Positions 8,659 through 17,111 of a DNA stretch of 64,000 nt are shown here, piece by piece. The stretch is taken from assembly GCA_030447305.1 (NCBI GenBank), contig JAUJPC010000001.1, positions 1 to 64,000 of the forward strand. Direction: 5' to 3'. The position numbers and the translations under genes were made by a program. The notes under the pieces were generated by a model. The model was not told where the DNA came from. It saw only the letters and a list, made by a program, of their open reading frames with translations, and searched no databases. Every line of letters starts with the position of its first letter. Position 1 is the stretch's first letter. Origin of the DNA: Actinomycetota bacterium. GTDB taxonomy: Bacteria > Actinomycetota > CADDZG01 > JAHWKV01.

Positions 8659-9609
8659 CTATACGCGCTTGGCCACCATCTGTTCACGGGTGGGCTTGCG
8701 GATATTGCGGGCAAGACCGAAGATCTTCAGCCCGCTGATGAACCAGGCGCTGGGATCGAATTGGAAGCGGCCGAGGCCATGCTTGTACGAAGTGGGGAAG
8801 GCATGATGCGAGTTGTGCCAGCCTTCGCCGAAGGACAGAAGGGCCATGATCCAGTTGTTGGTGGACAGGTCCTTGCTCTTGTACGGACGGCTTCCGTAGA
8901 AGTGGCAGATCGAGTTGATGCTCCAGGTCACGTGGTGCAGGAAAAAGATCCGGGCCAGCCCGCCCCAGATGAAGGCGGTCAGGCCGCCTATCCAGGACCG
9001 GGTGATGAGCAGGCCCAGAACGCCGGGAAGAACAACTGAGGTTAAGGCAATGAGCGGGAAGTTGCGGTCAACCTTGCGAATGGCCTTGTCGGCAACCAGA
9101 TCCGGAGCAAACTTTTTGATGTTGGTCTTCTCGGCGTCAAAGAACCATCCGGTGTGGGCGTGCCACAGGCCGGTGAGGACGCCCTTGACGCCCTCGTGCT
9201 CCGCCAGGTGGGGCGAGTGTGGGTCGCCCGGCTTGTCGGCGTAGGCGTGGTGGCGCCGGTGGTCGGCGACCCAACGAATAACCGGACCCTGCAACGCCAT
9301 GGAGCCGGCCACGGCGAGCCCTACCTTGATGGGCTTGATGGTTTCGAAGCTGCGGTGAGTGAGCATCCGGTGAAATCCGACCGTGATGCCCATGCCAGAG
9401 ATGGCGTAAAAAACGAAGAAAAGTGTGAGGTCGAGAGCCGCCACGCCGCGGCCCCAAAGCGCAGGAATGCCGATTGCCGCTCCGATGAACGGCAGAACCG
9501 TCACCAGAACTGCCAGCCGGCGTTCGAGCTTCAGGGTCCGGTCAGAAGGAACGACGGTGATGCTCTGCTTCGATGATCTCGCTGAAGGAGCTGCGACAGC
9601 TTGCGCCAT
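8659..9609 (-). CDS. Membrane acyl-CoA/acyl-lipid desaturase (delta-9-like)
   Basis: This integral-membrane diiron desaturase would introduce a double bond into long acyl chains and so tune membrane fluidity. The three histidine boxes are present in order: HRMLTH, HRRHH and HNSHH, with FLHHVTWSINS as the additional conserved stretch, and four hydrophobic segments lie around them. ATG at 9609 (316 residues) is chosen because AAAGGG lies just upstream and MAQAVAAPSARS starts a normal cytosolic leader. The longer open frame runs through the promoter. The TetR gene follows 12 nt after the stop. Electron donor genes (ferredoxin/oxygenase reductase) are not adjacent. Confidence 0.9.
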   Translation of the reverse strand: MAQAVAAPSARSSKQSITVVPSDRTLKLERRLAVLVTVLPFIGAAIGIPALWGRGVAALDLTLFFVFYAISGMGITVGFHRMLTHRSFETIKPIKVGLAVAGSMALQGPVIRWVADHRRHHAYADKPGDPHSPHLAEHEGVKGVLTGLWHAHTGWFFDAEKTNIKKFAPDLVADKAIRKVDRNFPLIALTSVVLPGVLGLLITRSWIGGLTAFIWGGLARIFFLHHVTWSINSICHFYGSRPYKSKDLSTNNWIMALLSFGEGWHNSHHAFPTSYKHGLGRFQFDPSAWFISGLKIFGLARNIRKPTREQMVAKRV

Positions 9610-9635
9610 GAGAACCCTTTCCGCCGGAAGTACGC

Positions 9636-9677
9636 TTACGTATCCGTAACCTACGCCACAGTATGTTGTTTCGTCAA
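9636..9677 (-). promoter_or_regulatory. Desaturase promoter with overlapping inverted repeat (candidate TetR operator)
   Basis: On the minus strand a -35-like TTGACG (9672-9677), an 18-nt spacer and a -10-like TAGGTT (9648-9653) precede the desaturase start. The 14-bp inverted repeat with arms TTACG/CGTAA and a 4-nt centre (9636-9649) covers the -10 edge and the expected transcription start, about 27 nt upstream of the ATG. This is the right place for a repressor such as the adjacent TetR protein. It is read by eye only. Confidence 0.5.
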
Positions 9678-9773
9678 GTCCTCCCTCAAGGAGTCCAGGC
9701 AAGGGCACCTGAGGGCGACGTCGAAGCGCCGGCGCATTACCTGTGCGTTAGAACACCCTCGGGGCTCTGAGGA

Positions 9774-10469
9774 TCAGATCTTCTTCCGGAGGATGCTCCG
9801 CTTCACTTCCTGAATAGCCTCCGTCACCTTTATCCCCCGAGGGCACGCATCGCTGCAGTTGAATGTGGTGCGGCACCGGAAGGCGCCGTCCTCCGAGCTG
9901 AGTATCTCCAGGCGTTCCTCACCACCCTGGTCGCGCGAGTCGTAAATGAAGCGGTGGGCGTTCACGATCGCCGCCGGGCCGACGTACCGGTCGTCGCCCC
10001 AGAAGATCGGGCAGGAGGTGGTGCATGCGGCGCACAGGATGCACTTGGTCGTGTCGTCGTACCTGCGCCGCTGCTCCGGCGTCTGCAGCCTCTCTCGGGT
10101 TGGGGGCGGATCATCGTTGACGAGCCAGGGCTTAACCGCCTTGTAGGCCTCGAAGAAGGGCTCCATGTCGACGATGAGGTCCTTCTCGACGTTGAGTCCT
10201 CGGAGCGGCTCCACGGTGATCGGCTGCTCGAGGTCCCGGCACAACACTGCGCAGGCCAGGCGGTTTACTCCGTTGATCATCATGGCGTCGGATCCACAGA
10301 CACCGTGTGCACAGGAGCGTCGAAAGCTAAGCGTTCCGTCCTGATGCCATTTCACCTGATGGAGGGCGTCGAGGACGCGGCCGTTTTCCTCAACCTCCAC
10401 GGCGTAGGCGGCCCAGTAAGGCTTCTCACCCGGGATGCGGCGCTGGACCTTCAGACTTACGGGCAGCAT
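9774..10469 (-). CDS. sdhB: Succinate dehydrogenase iron-sulfur subunit
   Basis: SdhB carries electrons from SdhA flavin to the membrane quinone site through three iron-sulfur clusters. The 231 residues show the [2Fe-2S] ligands in CAHGVCGSDAM and CAVLC, the [4Fe-4S] motif CILCAACTTSCP, and the [3Fe-4S]/[4Fe-4S] second set in FNCSDACPRGI. ATG at 10469 is used; no strong ribosome-binding site is obvious. It is the last sdh gene of the minus-strand operon, separated from sdhA by a CADD-like gene, which is unusual since sdhA and sdhB are normally adjacent. The desaturase follows after 164 nt with its own promoter. Confidence 0.93.
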   Translation of the reverse strand: MLPVSLKVQRRIPGEKPYWAAYAVEVEENGRVLDALHQVKWHQDGTLSFRRSCAHGVCGSDAMMINGVNRLACAVLCRDLEQPITVEPLRGLNVEKDLIVDMEPFFEAYKAVKPWLVNDDPPPTRERLQTPEQRRRYDDTTKCILCAACTTSCPIFWGDDRYVGPAAIVNAHRFIYDSRDQGGEERLEILSSEDGAFRCRTTFNCSDACPRGIKVTEAIQEVKRSILRKKI

Positions 10470-10528
10470 GGCTAAGGCCAGTATCGCAAGTAATAAGGTT
10501 AAGCCGCCGAAGCGGCGCCCGGACTACT

Positions 10529-11146
10529 CTAGTGCTGGAACTGGTCGAGCATTCCCCACCAGGCGTCCAGCGCCAGGTGAGCGGATTCCCGTCCAAGCTC
10601 GGAATCGACCAGCGCAGCCCTGAGCGCCTTGGCGTGCTGGACGTCCAGGACGGCGTGAAGCTTGAAAAACGCCAGTGCGGGGGTTGAGTCCACGCCGTAG
10701 TGGGCGATCAAGCCATCGGCCTTGGTCTCCGCGACCTCGGGCTGCTGGGACTCGTAGGCGTAGAGAGCTCCAATGGCCTCTTCCCGGCCCCGGTTGCACA
10801 AAGACGTGTAGGTCTCGACCAGGTTGGTGGTCTGGCAGGATGGCTTGGACGCCTTGACCTCTGCCTCGGAAACACCCAATCCTGCGGCGAAGTCCAGCCA
10901 CATCTCCGAGTGCGGGCGGGGGTTGGACGACTCGTCCACCAGCACTTCGTTGACTGCGGAGCGGGCGGGCTCATCGTCAATGTGCTGAAGCGCCGCGGAG
11001 AGGAAGCCGGGCAGGGCCTTTTCGTAGTGGTAGTACTGCTTGGAGTACTCCTGAAGGGCCTCCAGGGATACCTTGCCCTGGCGCCACTTCACGTAAAAGG
11101 GATGGGTCAGCAGGTGCCGCTCTTTGACGATGGCGTTTATACCCAC
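10529..11146 (-). CDS. CADD-like diiron protein (TenA/PqqC superfamily), candidate p-aminobenzoate synthase
   Basis: This 205-residue all-helical protein resembles the Chlamydia CADD / PqqC-like group. The start is GTG at 11146 behind GGAGG. The CADD ligand pattern can be laid out: E72 and H79 (seven apart), E132, then H164, D168 and H171, each at the same spacing as the diiron ligands of chlamydial CADD. Y18 (in HPFY) and K142 fall where CADD has the Tyr and Lys that it consumes to build p-aminobenzoate; these comparison positions are recalled, not aligned. CADD homologues supply pABA for folate without pabABC. The gene lies inside the sdh operon, between sdhA and sdhB. The family call is strong; pABA synthesis is inference, and a TenA-like thiaminase is less likely. 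Confidence 0.75.
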   Translation of the reverse strand: MGINAIVKERHLLTHPFYVKWRQGKVSLEALQEYSKQYYHYEKALPGFLSAALQHIDDEPARSAVNEVLVDESSNPRPHSEMWLDFAAGLGVSEAEVKASKPSCQTTNLVETYTSLCNRGREEAIGALYAYESQQPEVAETKADGLIAHYGVDSTPALAFFKLHAVLDVQHAKALRAALVDSELGRESAHLALDAWWGMLDQFQH

Positions 11147-11200
11147 TATTGCCTCCGATGCCTGTAAGTGCTGCCTATGGACAAAAGGAAACTACCACGT

Positions 11201-12949
11201 TCAGTACTTACGCTCCGTCGGCTGGTAACGAGTGAATTTGACCGGCTTGAACGAGAGGTCGAACCCCCCATCTGGGGCACGGGCAACCAGCGAGTGCTTC
11301 AGCCAGTTCTCGTCGTCCCGTTCGGGGAAGTCGGTTCGATAGTGGCACCCGCGGGTCTCGGTCCGGGCCGCCGAAGCCGCCAGCGTCACCTCCGCTAGGT
11401 CCAAAAGGAAGCCGAGCTCCAGCGCCTCGATGAGATCCTGGTTGTACGCCGACGATCGGTCGTCGATCGATATCCCGGAGTAGCGGTCCCGCAGGGAAGC
11501 GATGACGCCGGCGGCTCGAGCCAGGGAGTCCCCGCTGCGCTCAACGCCGCAATCGTCCGTCATGGCCTGCTGCAGCTGGTCCCGGAGGGTTGCGGGCCTC
11601 ACTCCCTTATCGCCTTCCAGCAGCCGGGTGATCTCGGCTTCTACGCCTGACTGTGGATCGTCCGGGAGCTCGGTGAGCTCGGTGACCGCAGAGTGCTCCG
11701 CCATTTTTATCCCGGCCCGCCGGCCGAAGACGATGATGTCCAGCAGGGAGTTGGTTCCCAGCCGGTTGGCGCCGTGCACCGATACGCAGGCACACTCTCC
11801 GGCGGCGAACAGGCCGTGCACCGGCGTTTTGGCGGCGTCGGTGATCACCTGGGCATCCACGGTCGTCGGTATGCCGCCCATCGCATAGTGGGCGGTGGGC
11901 TGAATTGGGACCGGCTCGTCGATCGGCTCCACGCCCAGGTACATGCGAGCGAAACCGGCGATGTCGGGCAGCTTGTTCTCGATGACTTCCCGCCCCAGAT
12001 GGGTCACATCCAGGTGGACGTAGTCCCTACCGTTGATGCCCCTGCCCTCGTGAATCTCCTTTTGGATGGCCCGCGAAACGATGTCGCGGGGTGCCAGGTC
12101 GGCGATGGTAGGGGCGTAGCGCTTCATGAACTGCTCACCCTCGCCGTTAACCAGGATGCCGCCCTCGCCCCGGGCGGCCTCGGACAGCAGGATGCCGATG
12201 CCGGAGATGCCGGTGGGGTGGAACTGGAAGAACTCCATGTCCTCCAGCGGGATACCCCGCCGGTAGCAGACCGCGGGTCCGTCGCCGGTCAGGGTGTGGG
12301 CGTTGGACGTGATCTTGAACAGCCGCCCGAATCCTCCGGTGGCCAACAGCACGCTCCTCGCCTGAAAGACGTGCAGGCCTCCGCTCTTGAGGTCGTACGC
12401 GACCAGACCGCTGCAGACCTTCCCCGCTGGAGTGTCGGACACGATCAGATCCAGGACGTGCCACTCGTTGAAGAACGTCACATTGTGGCGGACGCACTGC
12501 TGGAACAGGGTTTGAAGGATCATGTGCCCGGTGCGGTCGGCGGAGAAGCATGCCCGCTTGACCGGGCTCTTTCCGTGATCCCGGGTATGCCCCCCGAAGC
12601 GGCGCTGGGCGATGAATCCCTCCTCGGTCCTGTCGAAGGGCAGGCCCATGTGCTCCAGTTCCAGGACCGCTTCTACGGCTTCCCGGCACATGATCTCGGC
12701 GGCATCCTGGTCCACCAGGTAGTCGCCGCCCTTGACCGTGTCGTAGGTGTGCCACTCCCAGTTGTCCTCCTCGACGTTTCCCAGTGCAGCACACATCCCA
12801 CCCTGCGCGGCGCCCGTGTGCGAGCGGGTGGGATACAGCTTCGAGATGACCGCGGTGGACGTCCGGCGCGACGCCTCCAGGGCGGCCCGCAAGCCCGCCC
12901 CGCCTCCGCCGACTATCAGGCAGTCGTATCGATGAAAAGTCGGCTTCAA
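11201..12949 (-). CDS. sdhA: Succinate dehydrogenase flavoprotein subunit
   Basis: SdhA oxidises succinate to fumarate with covalently bound FAD. The protein begins with TTG at 12949, overlapping the sdhD stop (TTGA), giving 582 residues; the longer open frame upstream is sdhD read out of frame. Visible motifs are the dinucleotide fold [13 protein letters not shown], the FAD-attachment His in SHTGAAQGG, the substrate region HPTG, ARGEGG with the catalytic Arg, AHYAMGGI, and [12 protein letters not shown]. The C-terminus (HSLVA..., ending near FTRYQP) is typical. The operon order C-D-A matches aerobic SQR complexes. No operonic fumarase was found. Confidence 0.95.
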   Translation of the reverse strand: MKPTFHRYDCLIVGGGGAGLRAALEASRRTSTAVISKLYPTRSHTGAAQGGMCAALGNVEEDNWEWHTYDTVKGGDYLVDQDAAEIMCREAVEAVLELEHMGLPFDRTEEGFIAQRRFGGHTRDHGKSPVKRACFSADRTGHMILQTLFQQCVRHNVTFFNEWHVLDLIVSDTPAGKVCSGLVAYDLKSGGLHVFQARSVLLATGGFGRLFKITSNAHTLTGDGPAVCYRRGIPLEDMEFFQFHPTGISGIGILLSEAARGEGGILVNGEGEQFMKRYAPTIADLAPRDIVSRAIQKEIHEGRGINGRDYVHLDVTHLGREVIENKLPDIAGFARMYLGVEPIDEPVPIQPTAHYAMGGIPTTVDAQVITDAAKTPVHGLFAAGECACVSVHGANRLGTNSLLDIIVFGRRAGIKMAEHSAVTELTELPDDPQSGVEAEITRLLEGDKGVRPATLRDQLQQAMTDDCGVERSGDSLARAAGVIASLRDRYSGISIDDRSSAYNQDLIEALELGFLLDLAEVTLAASAARTETRGCHYRTDFPERDDENWLKHSLVARAPDGGFDLSFKPVKFTRYQPTERKY

Positions 12950-13353
12950 CCCGGCATCCGGGAGGCGTCGAAGGTCACGATCACCAGCGTTCCCACCCCC
13001 AGCAGGAAGAAGACGACGGAGTAAAGAAGGGTCTTTGCCGCACCCCGCCAAAGGGGCTTGCGGATGTGGTCGGCGATGGCGTTCCGAGCGCCGATGGCGC
13101 CATGCAGCATCGCCAGCGCAAGCAGCAGCCAGTCGTAAGCTCTCCAGAAGAATCCGGCCCACCGCCGGGAGACGAAGTTGTAGTCGATGCGGTCCACCCC
13201 CCCGTCGAGAACATGCATGATCAACATGTGGCCCAGGACCAGGAAGACCAGCGCGAGACCGGATATGCGCATGAAGAACCAGGACCACACCTGGAAGCCG
13301 GACGGCCGGGTGTCGGGCCGCAGGTGGCGGTCATAGGCGCCGGCGACGCTCAT
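12946..13353 (-). CDS. sdhD: Succinate dehydrogenase membrane anchor subunit SdhD
   Basis: This 135-residue protein has three transmembrane segments (around residues 28-50, 68-88 and 103-125). It contributes to the quinone site and haem b binding of complex II. The first helix has [10 protein letters not shown], with a His suitable as haem ligand, and RISG lies at its start. A conserved HGAIGAR segment, probably near the quinone pocket, precedes the third helix. It sits between sdhC (10-nt gap) and sdhA (4-nt overlap), which fixes the assignment despite the low conservation of the family. Confidence 0.88.
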   Translation of the reverse strand: MSVAGAYDRHLRPDTRPSGFQVWSWFFMRISGLALVFLVLGHMLIMHVLDGGVDRIDYNFVSRRWAGFFWRAYDWLLLALAMLHGAIGARNAIADHIRKPLWRGAAKTLLYSVVFFLLGVGTLVIVTFDASRMPG

Positions 13354-13363
13354 CGGAGACGGC

Positions 13364-13753
13364 TCATTCGAAGATCGGCCGCAGCATGATCCAGGCCGAC
13401 GGCAGGAACAGCACCAGCGTGATTGCCCAGACCAGCCGGCTCAGCTGCGCCTGGTAGCGGGAGCCTCTGGTCCAGAGGTCTACGATGATCACCCGCAGAC
13501 CGTTGAAGGCGTGGAAGATCACCAGGAACATGAGCAGCACCTCCAGCGGGCGGAACAGAGCCGACTCGTAGAACTTGGCCATGGTGTTGTACGCGTTGGG
13601 ACCGAACATCACCAGGGAGGTGTCGAGAACGTGCAGGAAGAGAAAGCCCAAGACCGCCAGCCCGCTGCCGCGGTGCAGGATCCATGACCACATGCCGCTC
13701 CCACCTTTGTAGAAGGTGCGCCGGTAGGGGGGTGAATCGATGGGAGGCTCCAT
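13364..13753 (-). CDS. sdhC: Succinate dehydrogenase cytochrome b556 subunit SdhC
   Basis: This 129-residue membrane subunit has three hydrophobic helices. It carries the SdhC signature in the form WILHRGSGLAVLGFLFLH, corresponding to the usual S/H-R-x-S/T-G at the quinone site, and FHAFNGLRVI, whose His is the expected haem b ligand in the second helix. It is the first gene of the sdhC-sdhD-sdhA-x-sdhB operon. The start ATG at 13753 is only 10 nt downstream of a good extended -10 box and lacks a clear ribosome-binding site, so the mRNA probably has an extremely short leader. Confidence 0.9.
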   Translation of the reverse strand: MEPPIDSPPYRRTFYKGGSGMWSWILHRGSGLAVLGFLFLHVLDTSLVMFGPNAYNTMAKFYESALFRPLEVLLMFLVIFHAFNGLRVIIVDLWTRGSRYQAQLSRLVWAITLVLFLPSAWIMLRPIFE

Positions 13754-13763
13754 CTGTCAGCCC

Positions 13764-13772
13764 AATATACCA
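13764..13772 (-). promoter_or_regulatory. Candidate sdh operon promoter (extended -10)
   Basis: Read on the minus strand, TGGTATATT is an extended -10 (TG-N-TATATT). The -10 hexamer ends 10 nt before the sdhC ATG, so transcription would begin only a few nucleotides before the start codon. No convincing -35 is visible, as is allowed for extended -10 promoters. Confidence 0.45.
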
Positions 13773-13826
13773 ACGGCGGTCGTTTGCTCATCAGATGGAC
13801 GAGTTTCCTATTGCCGCTCAGGGGAA

Positions 13827-13848
13827 AGCCATAGAAGAGCCATAGAAA
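13827..13848. repeat. Tandem 11-bp direct repeat in the sdhC/npdG divergent region
   Basis: AGCCATAGAAG is followed immediately by AGCCATAGAAA, a tandem pair with one mismatch. It lies between the divergent sdhC and F420-reductase genes and could be a pair of helically phased regulator sites. No function is known. Confidence 0.5.
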
Positions 13849-13941
13849 GGAACAGAGGTCCGGCCCGAAACCTTCTGCGTAGAATGGGCAACCTCACCAG
13901 CCTGGGGTTGCGGCCCAAACTTTGAGAACCAAGGGAGTCCA

Positions 13942-14613
13942 ATGCGAGTAGCGGTGGTGGGTGGTACGGCGGGAATCGGTTACGGGATCGCACTTAGGGC
14001 GGCTCACGCCGGGGATGATGTCGTCCTGGGGGGCCGGGCGGCCGAAAAAGCCGAGCGGATGGCCGGCGAAGCCGCGCAGCTGCTGGGCTCGGCCGCGAAG
14101 ATCAGCGGAGCTGCTAACGAGGACGCGGTTAAGGACGCCGAGCTCGTAGCCGTCACCGTGCCGTTCCCGGGGCTGGCCCCGATCTACAAATCCATCAAGC
14201 CGTCGCTGACCGCAGGCGCCACCGTGCTGGACTGCAATGTCCCGCTGGCCAGCGAGGTGGGCGGCAAACCCACCCGGTTAATGGGCGTCTGGGAGGGTTC
14301 TGCGGCCCAGATGGCCAAGGGGCTGCTCGGCAAGGACAACCCGGTGGCGTCCGGTTTTCACACTGTGATGGGCGCCAAGCTGGTGAAGTTCGACACTCCG
14401 CTGGAAGGCGACGTCCTGGTTTGCGGCGAAGCGGCGGCCAGGGAGGTCGCGAAGGGTTTTGTTGCGAAGATTGAGGGTGCCCGCTATGTCGACTGCGGTC
14501 CCCTTGAGATGGCCCGCATACTGGAGTCGCTGACCGCCCTGCTCATCGGCATCAACGTCCGCTACAAGCTGGACCCGGGTGCCGGCCTGAAGATAGCCGG
14601 CCTGCCCGACTAA
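13942..14613 (+). CDS. npdG: NADPH:F420 oxidoreductase
   Basis: It transfers hydride between NADPH and coenzyme F420, supplying F420H2 for F420-dependent enzymes in the cytosol. The 223 residues open with a Rossmann loop (VVGGTAGIGYGIA) and a GGRAAEKAE segment after strand 2 that suits the NADPH phosphate. The order of blocks (TVLDCNVPL, SGFHTVMGAKLV, VCGEAAAREV, CGPLEMARILESL) follows the archaeal Fno and actinobacterial NpdG proteins. The start is the ATG at 13942, with AGGGAG-like spacing upstream. It implies that the organism makes F420, in line with an actinobacterial origin. It is divergent from sdhC. Confidence 0.88.
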   Translation: MRVAVVGGTAGIGYGIALRAAHAGDDVVLGGRAAEKAERMAGEAAQLLGSAAKISGAANEDAVKDAELVAVTVPFPGLAPIYKSIKPSLTAGATVLDCNVPLASEVGGKPTRLMGVWEGSAAQMAKGLLGKDNPVASGFHTVMGAKLVKFDTPLEGDVLVCGEAAAREVAKGFVAKIEGARYVDCGPLEMARILESLTALLIGINVRYKLDPGAGLKIAGLPD

Positions 14614-14662
14614 AGCAGCGCGCCAGCTTGCCGAACAAAGTCATGAGAAAGGCTTGGCGGCA

Positions 14663-15312
14663 ATGACCAAAACTCCTCTGTATCTGGAGGTGGGAGCTAA
14701 ACGGGTCTTCGCGTGTTCCCTTGACTGGCCGGGCTGGTGCCGTTCTGGAAGAGGCGAGCAGGAGGCACTCCGGGCCCTGGTCGACTCAGCTCCCCGCTAT
14801 GCCGAGGTTGCGGCGCGCGCCCACCAACGCTTTCCCAAGGTCCGGGAGGACGGATTAGAAGTGGTTGAGCGCATCAAGGGAACCGGCACGACCGATTTCG
14901 GTGCTCCCGGCAAGGTCGCCAAGGCCGACTGGGAGCCCCTTGACCAGGCCGGCGCCGACCGGTTAAAGGCCATTCTGCAGGCCAGCTGGGACCTTCTAGA
15001 CGAGGTTGTTGCGGAGGCCCCGCCCGCCTTGAAGAAGGGCCCCCGTGGGGGCGGCCGGGATCGGGACGATGTCTTCCGGCACGTCCTCGCCGCCGAACCT
15101 CGTATGCTCGCACGATCGGGTTGAAGTTGAAGGAGCCGCAGGTCGGCGACACGAAAGCGATCTCCGAGATGCGCAAAGCCATCTTGGGACGAATCGGCCC
15201 TAGCTCCGAGGCAGAGGGGATACCTGCGAAAGGCTGGCCGGTTCCCTACGCAGTTCGCCGGTTCGCGTGGCACGTGCTCGACCACGCGTGGGAAATCCGG
15301 GACAAGTCCTAA
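14663..15312 (+). pseudogene. Conserved actinobacterial protein of unknown function, split by a 1-nt frameshift
   Basis: The first frame (from ATG 14663, with GAGAAAGG upstream) runs to a stop at 15122-15124. The sequence then continues in the -1 frame with YARTIGLKLK, RKAILGRIG, YAVRRFAWHVLDHAWEI and a stop at 15312. The two parts look like one protein: the first frame ends in GGGRDRDDVFRHVLAAEPR, which joins naturally to YARTIG if one base is restored between 15098 and 15103. The corrected length is 216 residues (651 nt). The family is a soluble protein of unknown role found beside metabolic genes; the C-terminal HVLDHAWEI is vaguely DinB-like. Either the gene is decaying or the assembly has lost a base. 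Confidence 0.7.
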
Positions 15313-17054
15313 CCGGTCTCCACCACGGCGAGCGCAGCCCCGATGCTAACGGTCTGCCCCGGCTTGACCCTTATCTCCTTCACCACCCCGTCGACGTGAC
15401 AGGTAATCTGGTTTTCCATCTTCATAGCCTCCAGCACGAGGATGGCGTCACCGGCCTTTACCCGGTCGCCTTTGGCGCGTAGGACCTTGACGATCGTGCC
15501 CTGCATCGGCGCGGTAAGGGTGTCTCCGGATCCTGACAGGCTCCGGCTCGCCTGGTCCGGAGGCTTGGGTTTGCTCTGGCGGCCTGACAGCTCCGTGAAC
15601 TTCACCTCGAACCGCTTGCCCTCCAGCTCAAGTGACACCATGCGGGGTTTCGGCAGTGGAGCGCCTGCCTTGCCGGGCAGCCCTAGATCGAGCTTGGAAA
15701 GGTCGAGGTCGTTCTCAATGGTTTTCGTGGAGAAGGTGCCTTCTGCGAACCACGGGCTGGAGACGACCAGCCGATGGAACGGGATGGTGGTTACCAGGCC
15801 CTCGATCCGGTACTCGTCGAGGGCTCTTATGGTCCGGCGAATTGCCTCCTCCCGGTCTGCTCCGTAGCAGATTAACTTGGCGATGAGGGAGTCGTAGCTG
15901 GGGGGGATCACGGTGCCGGCCCGTGCACCGGAGTCAACTCTCACCCCAGGGCCGCCGGGTTCCGAGTAATTTCCGATGCTGCCGGGGTTGGGCAGGAAGT
16001 CCGAGGTCGGGTCCTCGGCGTTGATCCGGCACTCGATGGCGTGGCCTCGCAACGTCACCTCCGCCTGCGAGAAAGTCAGTGGGTTGCCTTCAGCCACCCG
16101 GATCATGGCGTGAGCCAGGTCAACGCCGGTGACCAGCTCGGTGACCGGATGCTCCACCTGCAGGCGGGTATTCATCTCCAGGAAGAAGAACCGGGGTCCG
16201 TCGGGGCCCTGCTCGTAGAGGAACTCGACGGTGCCGGCTGAGTAGTACCCGACCTCCTTGGCGAAGCTGACCGCCGCCTCTCCCATGGCCTTCCTGGTCT
16301 GCGCATCCAGAGCCGGCGAAGGGGACTCCTCGAGCAGCTTTTGATGGCGCCGCTGAAGCGAGCAGTCCCGCTCGCCGAGGTAGACGGCGTTGCCTTGCTG
16401 GTCCGCCAGGATCTGGATCTCGATGTGGCGGGGATTCTCGAGGTAGCGCTCCATGTAGATCTCCGAGCTGCCGAAGGACAGCTCGGCTTCCCTGGTGACC
16501 CCGTCAAACGCTTCCTCCGCCTCCCGGGCACCCCGCACGACCCGAAACCCCCGCCCGCCTCCCCCCTTTGCCGCTTTCAGGGCCACCGGCCAACCGTGCT
16601 CTTCGGCAAAAGGTGTGATGGCCTCCGGCCCGGCTATGGGTTCGGCCGAGCCCGGCACGCTCGGGACGGACGCCCTGGCCGCGATTCGGCGCGCCGAGAG
16701 CTTGTCGCCGGCAGCTTCGATAGCCGCGGGGGGTGGACCGATCCAGGTAAGCCCTGCGTCAATCACCGCTCTCGCAAAGCCGCCGTTCTCCGCCAGAAAG
16801 CCGTAGCCGGGGTGGACGGCGTCTGCGCCGGCACGGCCGGCTACGGCCAGTATCTTCGGAATGCTCAGGTAGCTGGCCGACGGAGCGGTGTCGCCCAGTA
16901 GATAAGCCTCGTGGGCAAAGCCGACATGCACGGCATCCCGGTCGACCTCCGAGTAGACGGCTACGGTGTCGATGCCGAGCTCCCGGCAGGCGCGGAAGAT
17001 CCGGACGGCGATCTCGCCGCGGTTGGCTACAAGGACTCTCGTGATTCTTGGCAT
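15309..17054 (-). CDS. accA: Acyl-CoA carboxylase alpha subunit (biotin carboxylase + biotin carrier)
   Basis: It carboxylates biotin with ATP and bicarbonate for acetyl-/propionyl-CoA carboxylase, supplying malonyl- or methylmalonyl-CoA. The start is ATG at 17054 (MPRITRVLVANRGEIAVR), giving 581 residues; upstream in-frame sequence is not conserved. Order: biotin carboxylase residues 1-450, with the ATP-grasp glycine loop KAAKGGGGRGF, ERDCSLQRRHQK and FLEMNTRLQVEHPVTE; a linker; then the biotin carrier domain with the biotinyl Lys in EAMKMEN near residue 545. The partner beta and epsilon-like genes lie at 20157-22060, with two nucleotide-sugar genes and birA between. The gene is divergent from birA, which biotinylates it. 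Confidence 0.92.
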   Translation of the reverse strand: MPRITRVLVANRGEIAVRIFRACRELGIDTVAVYSEVDRDAVHVGFAHEAYLLGDTAPSASYLSIPKILAVAGRAGADAVHPGYGFLAENGGFARAVIDAGLTWIGPPPAAIEAAGDKLSARRIAARASVPSVPGSAEPIAGPEAITPFAEEHGWPVALKAAKGGGGRGFRVVRGAREAEEAFDGVTREAELSFGSSEIYMERYLENPRHIEIQILADQQGNAVYLGERDCSLQRRHQKLLEESPSPALDAQTRKAMGEAAVSFAKEVGYYSAGTVEFLYEQGPDGPRFFFLEMNTRLQVEHPVTELVTGVDLAHAMIRVAEGNPLTFSQAEVTLRGHAIECRINAEDPTSDFLPNPGSIGNYSEPGGPGVRVDSGARAGTVIPPSYDSLIAKLICYGADREEAIRRTIRALDEYRIEGLVTTIPFHRLVVSSPWFAEGTFSTKTIENDLDLSKLDLGLPGKAGAPLPKPRMVSLELEGKRFEVKFTELSGRQSKPKPPDQASRSLSGSGDTLTAPMQGTIVKVLRAKGDRVKAGDAILVLEAMKMENQITCHVDGVVKEIRVKPGQTVSIGAALAVVETG

Positions 17055-17111
17055 CGGGGATTGAAGGATTCTAGCGATAGGATCGGCGAGTTGAACGATC
17101 TCAACGTCCAT

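Noticed and set aside
11693-13024. 443-codon plus-strand frame antisense to sdhA
   Set aside because: It is the antisense shadow of a well conserved gene.
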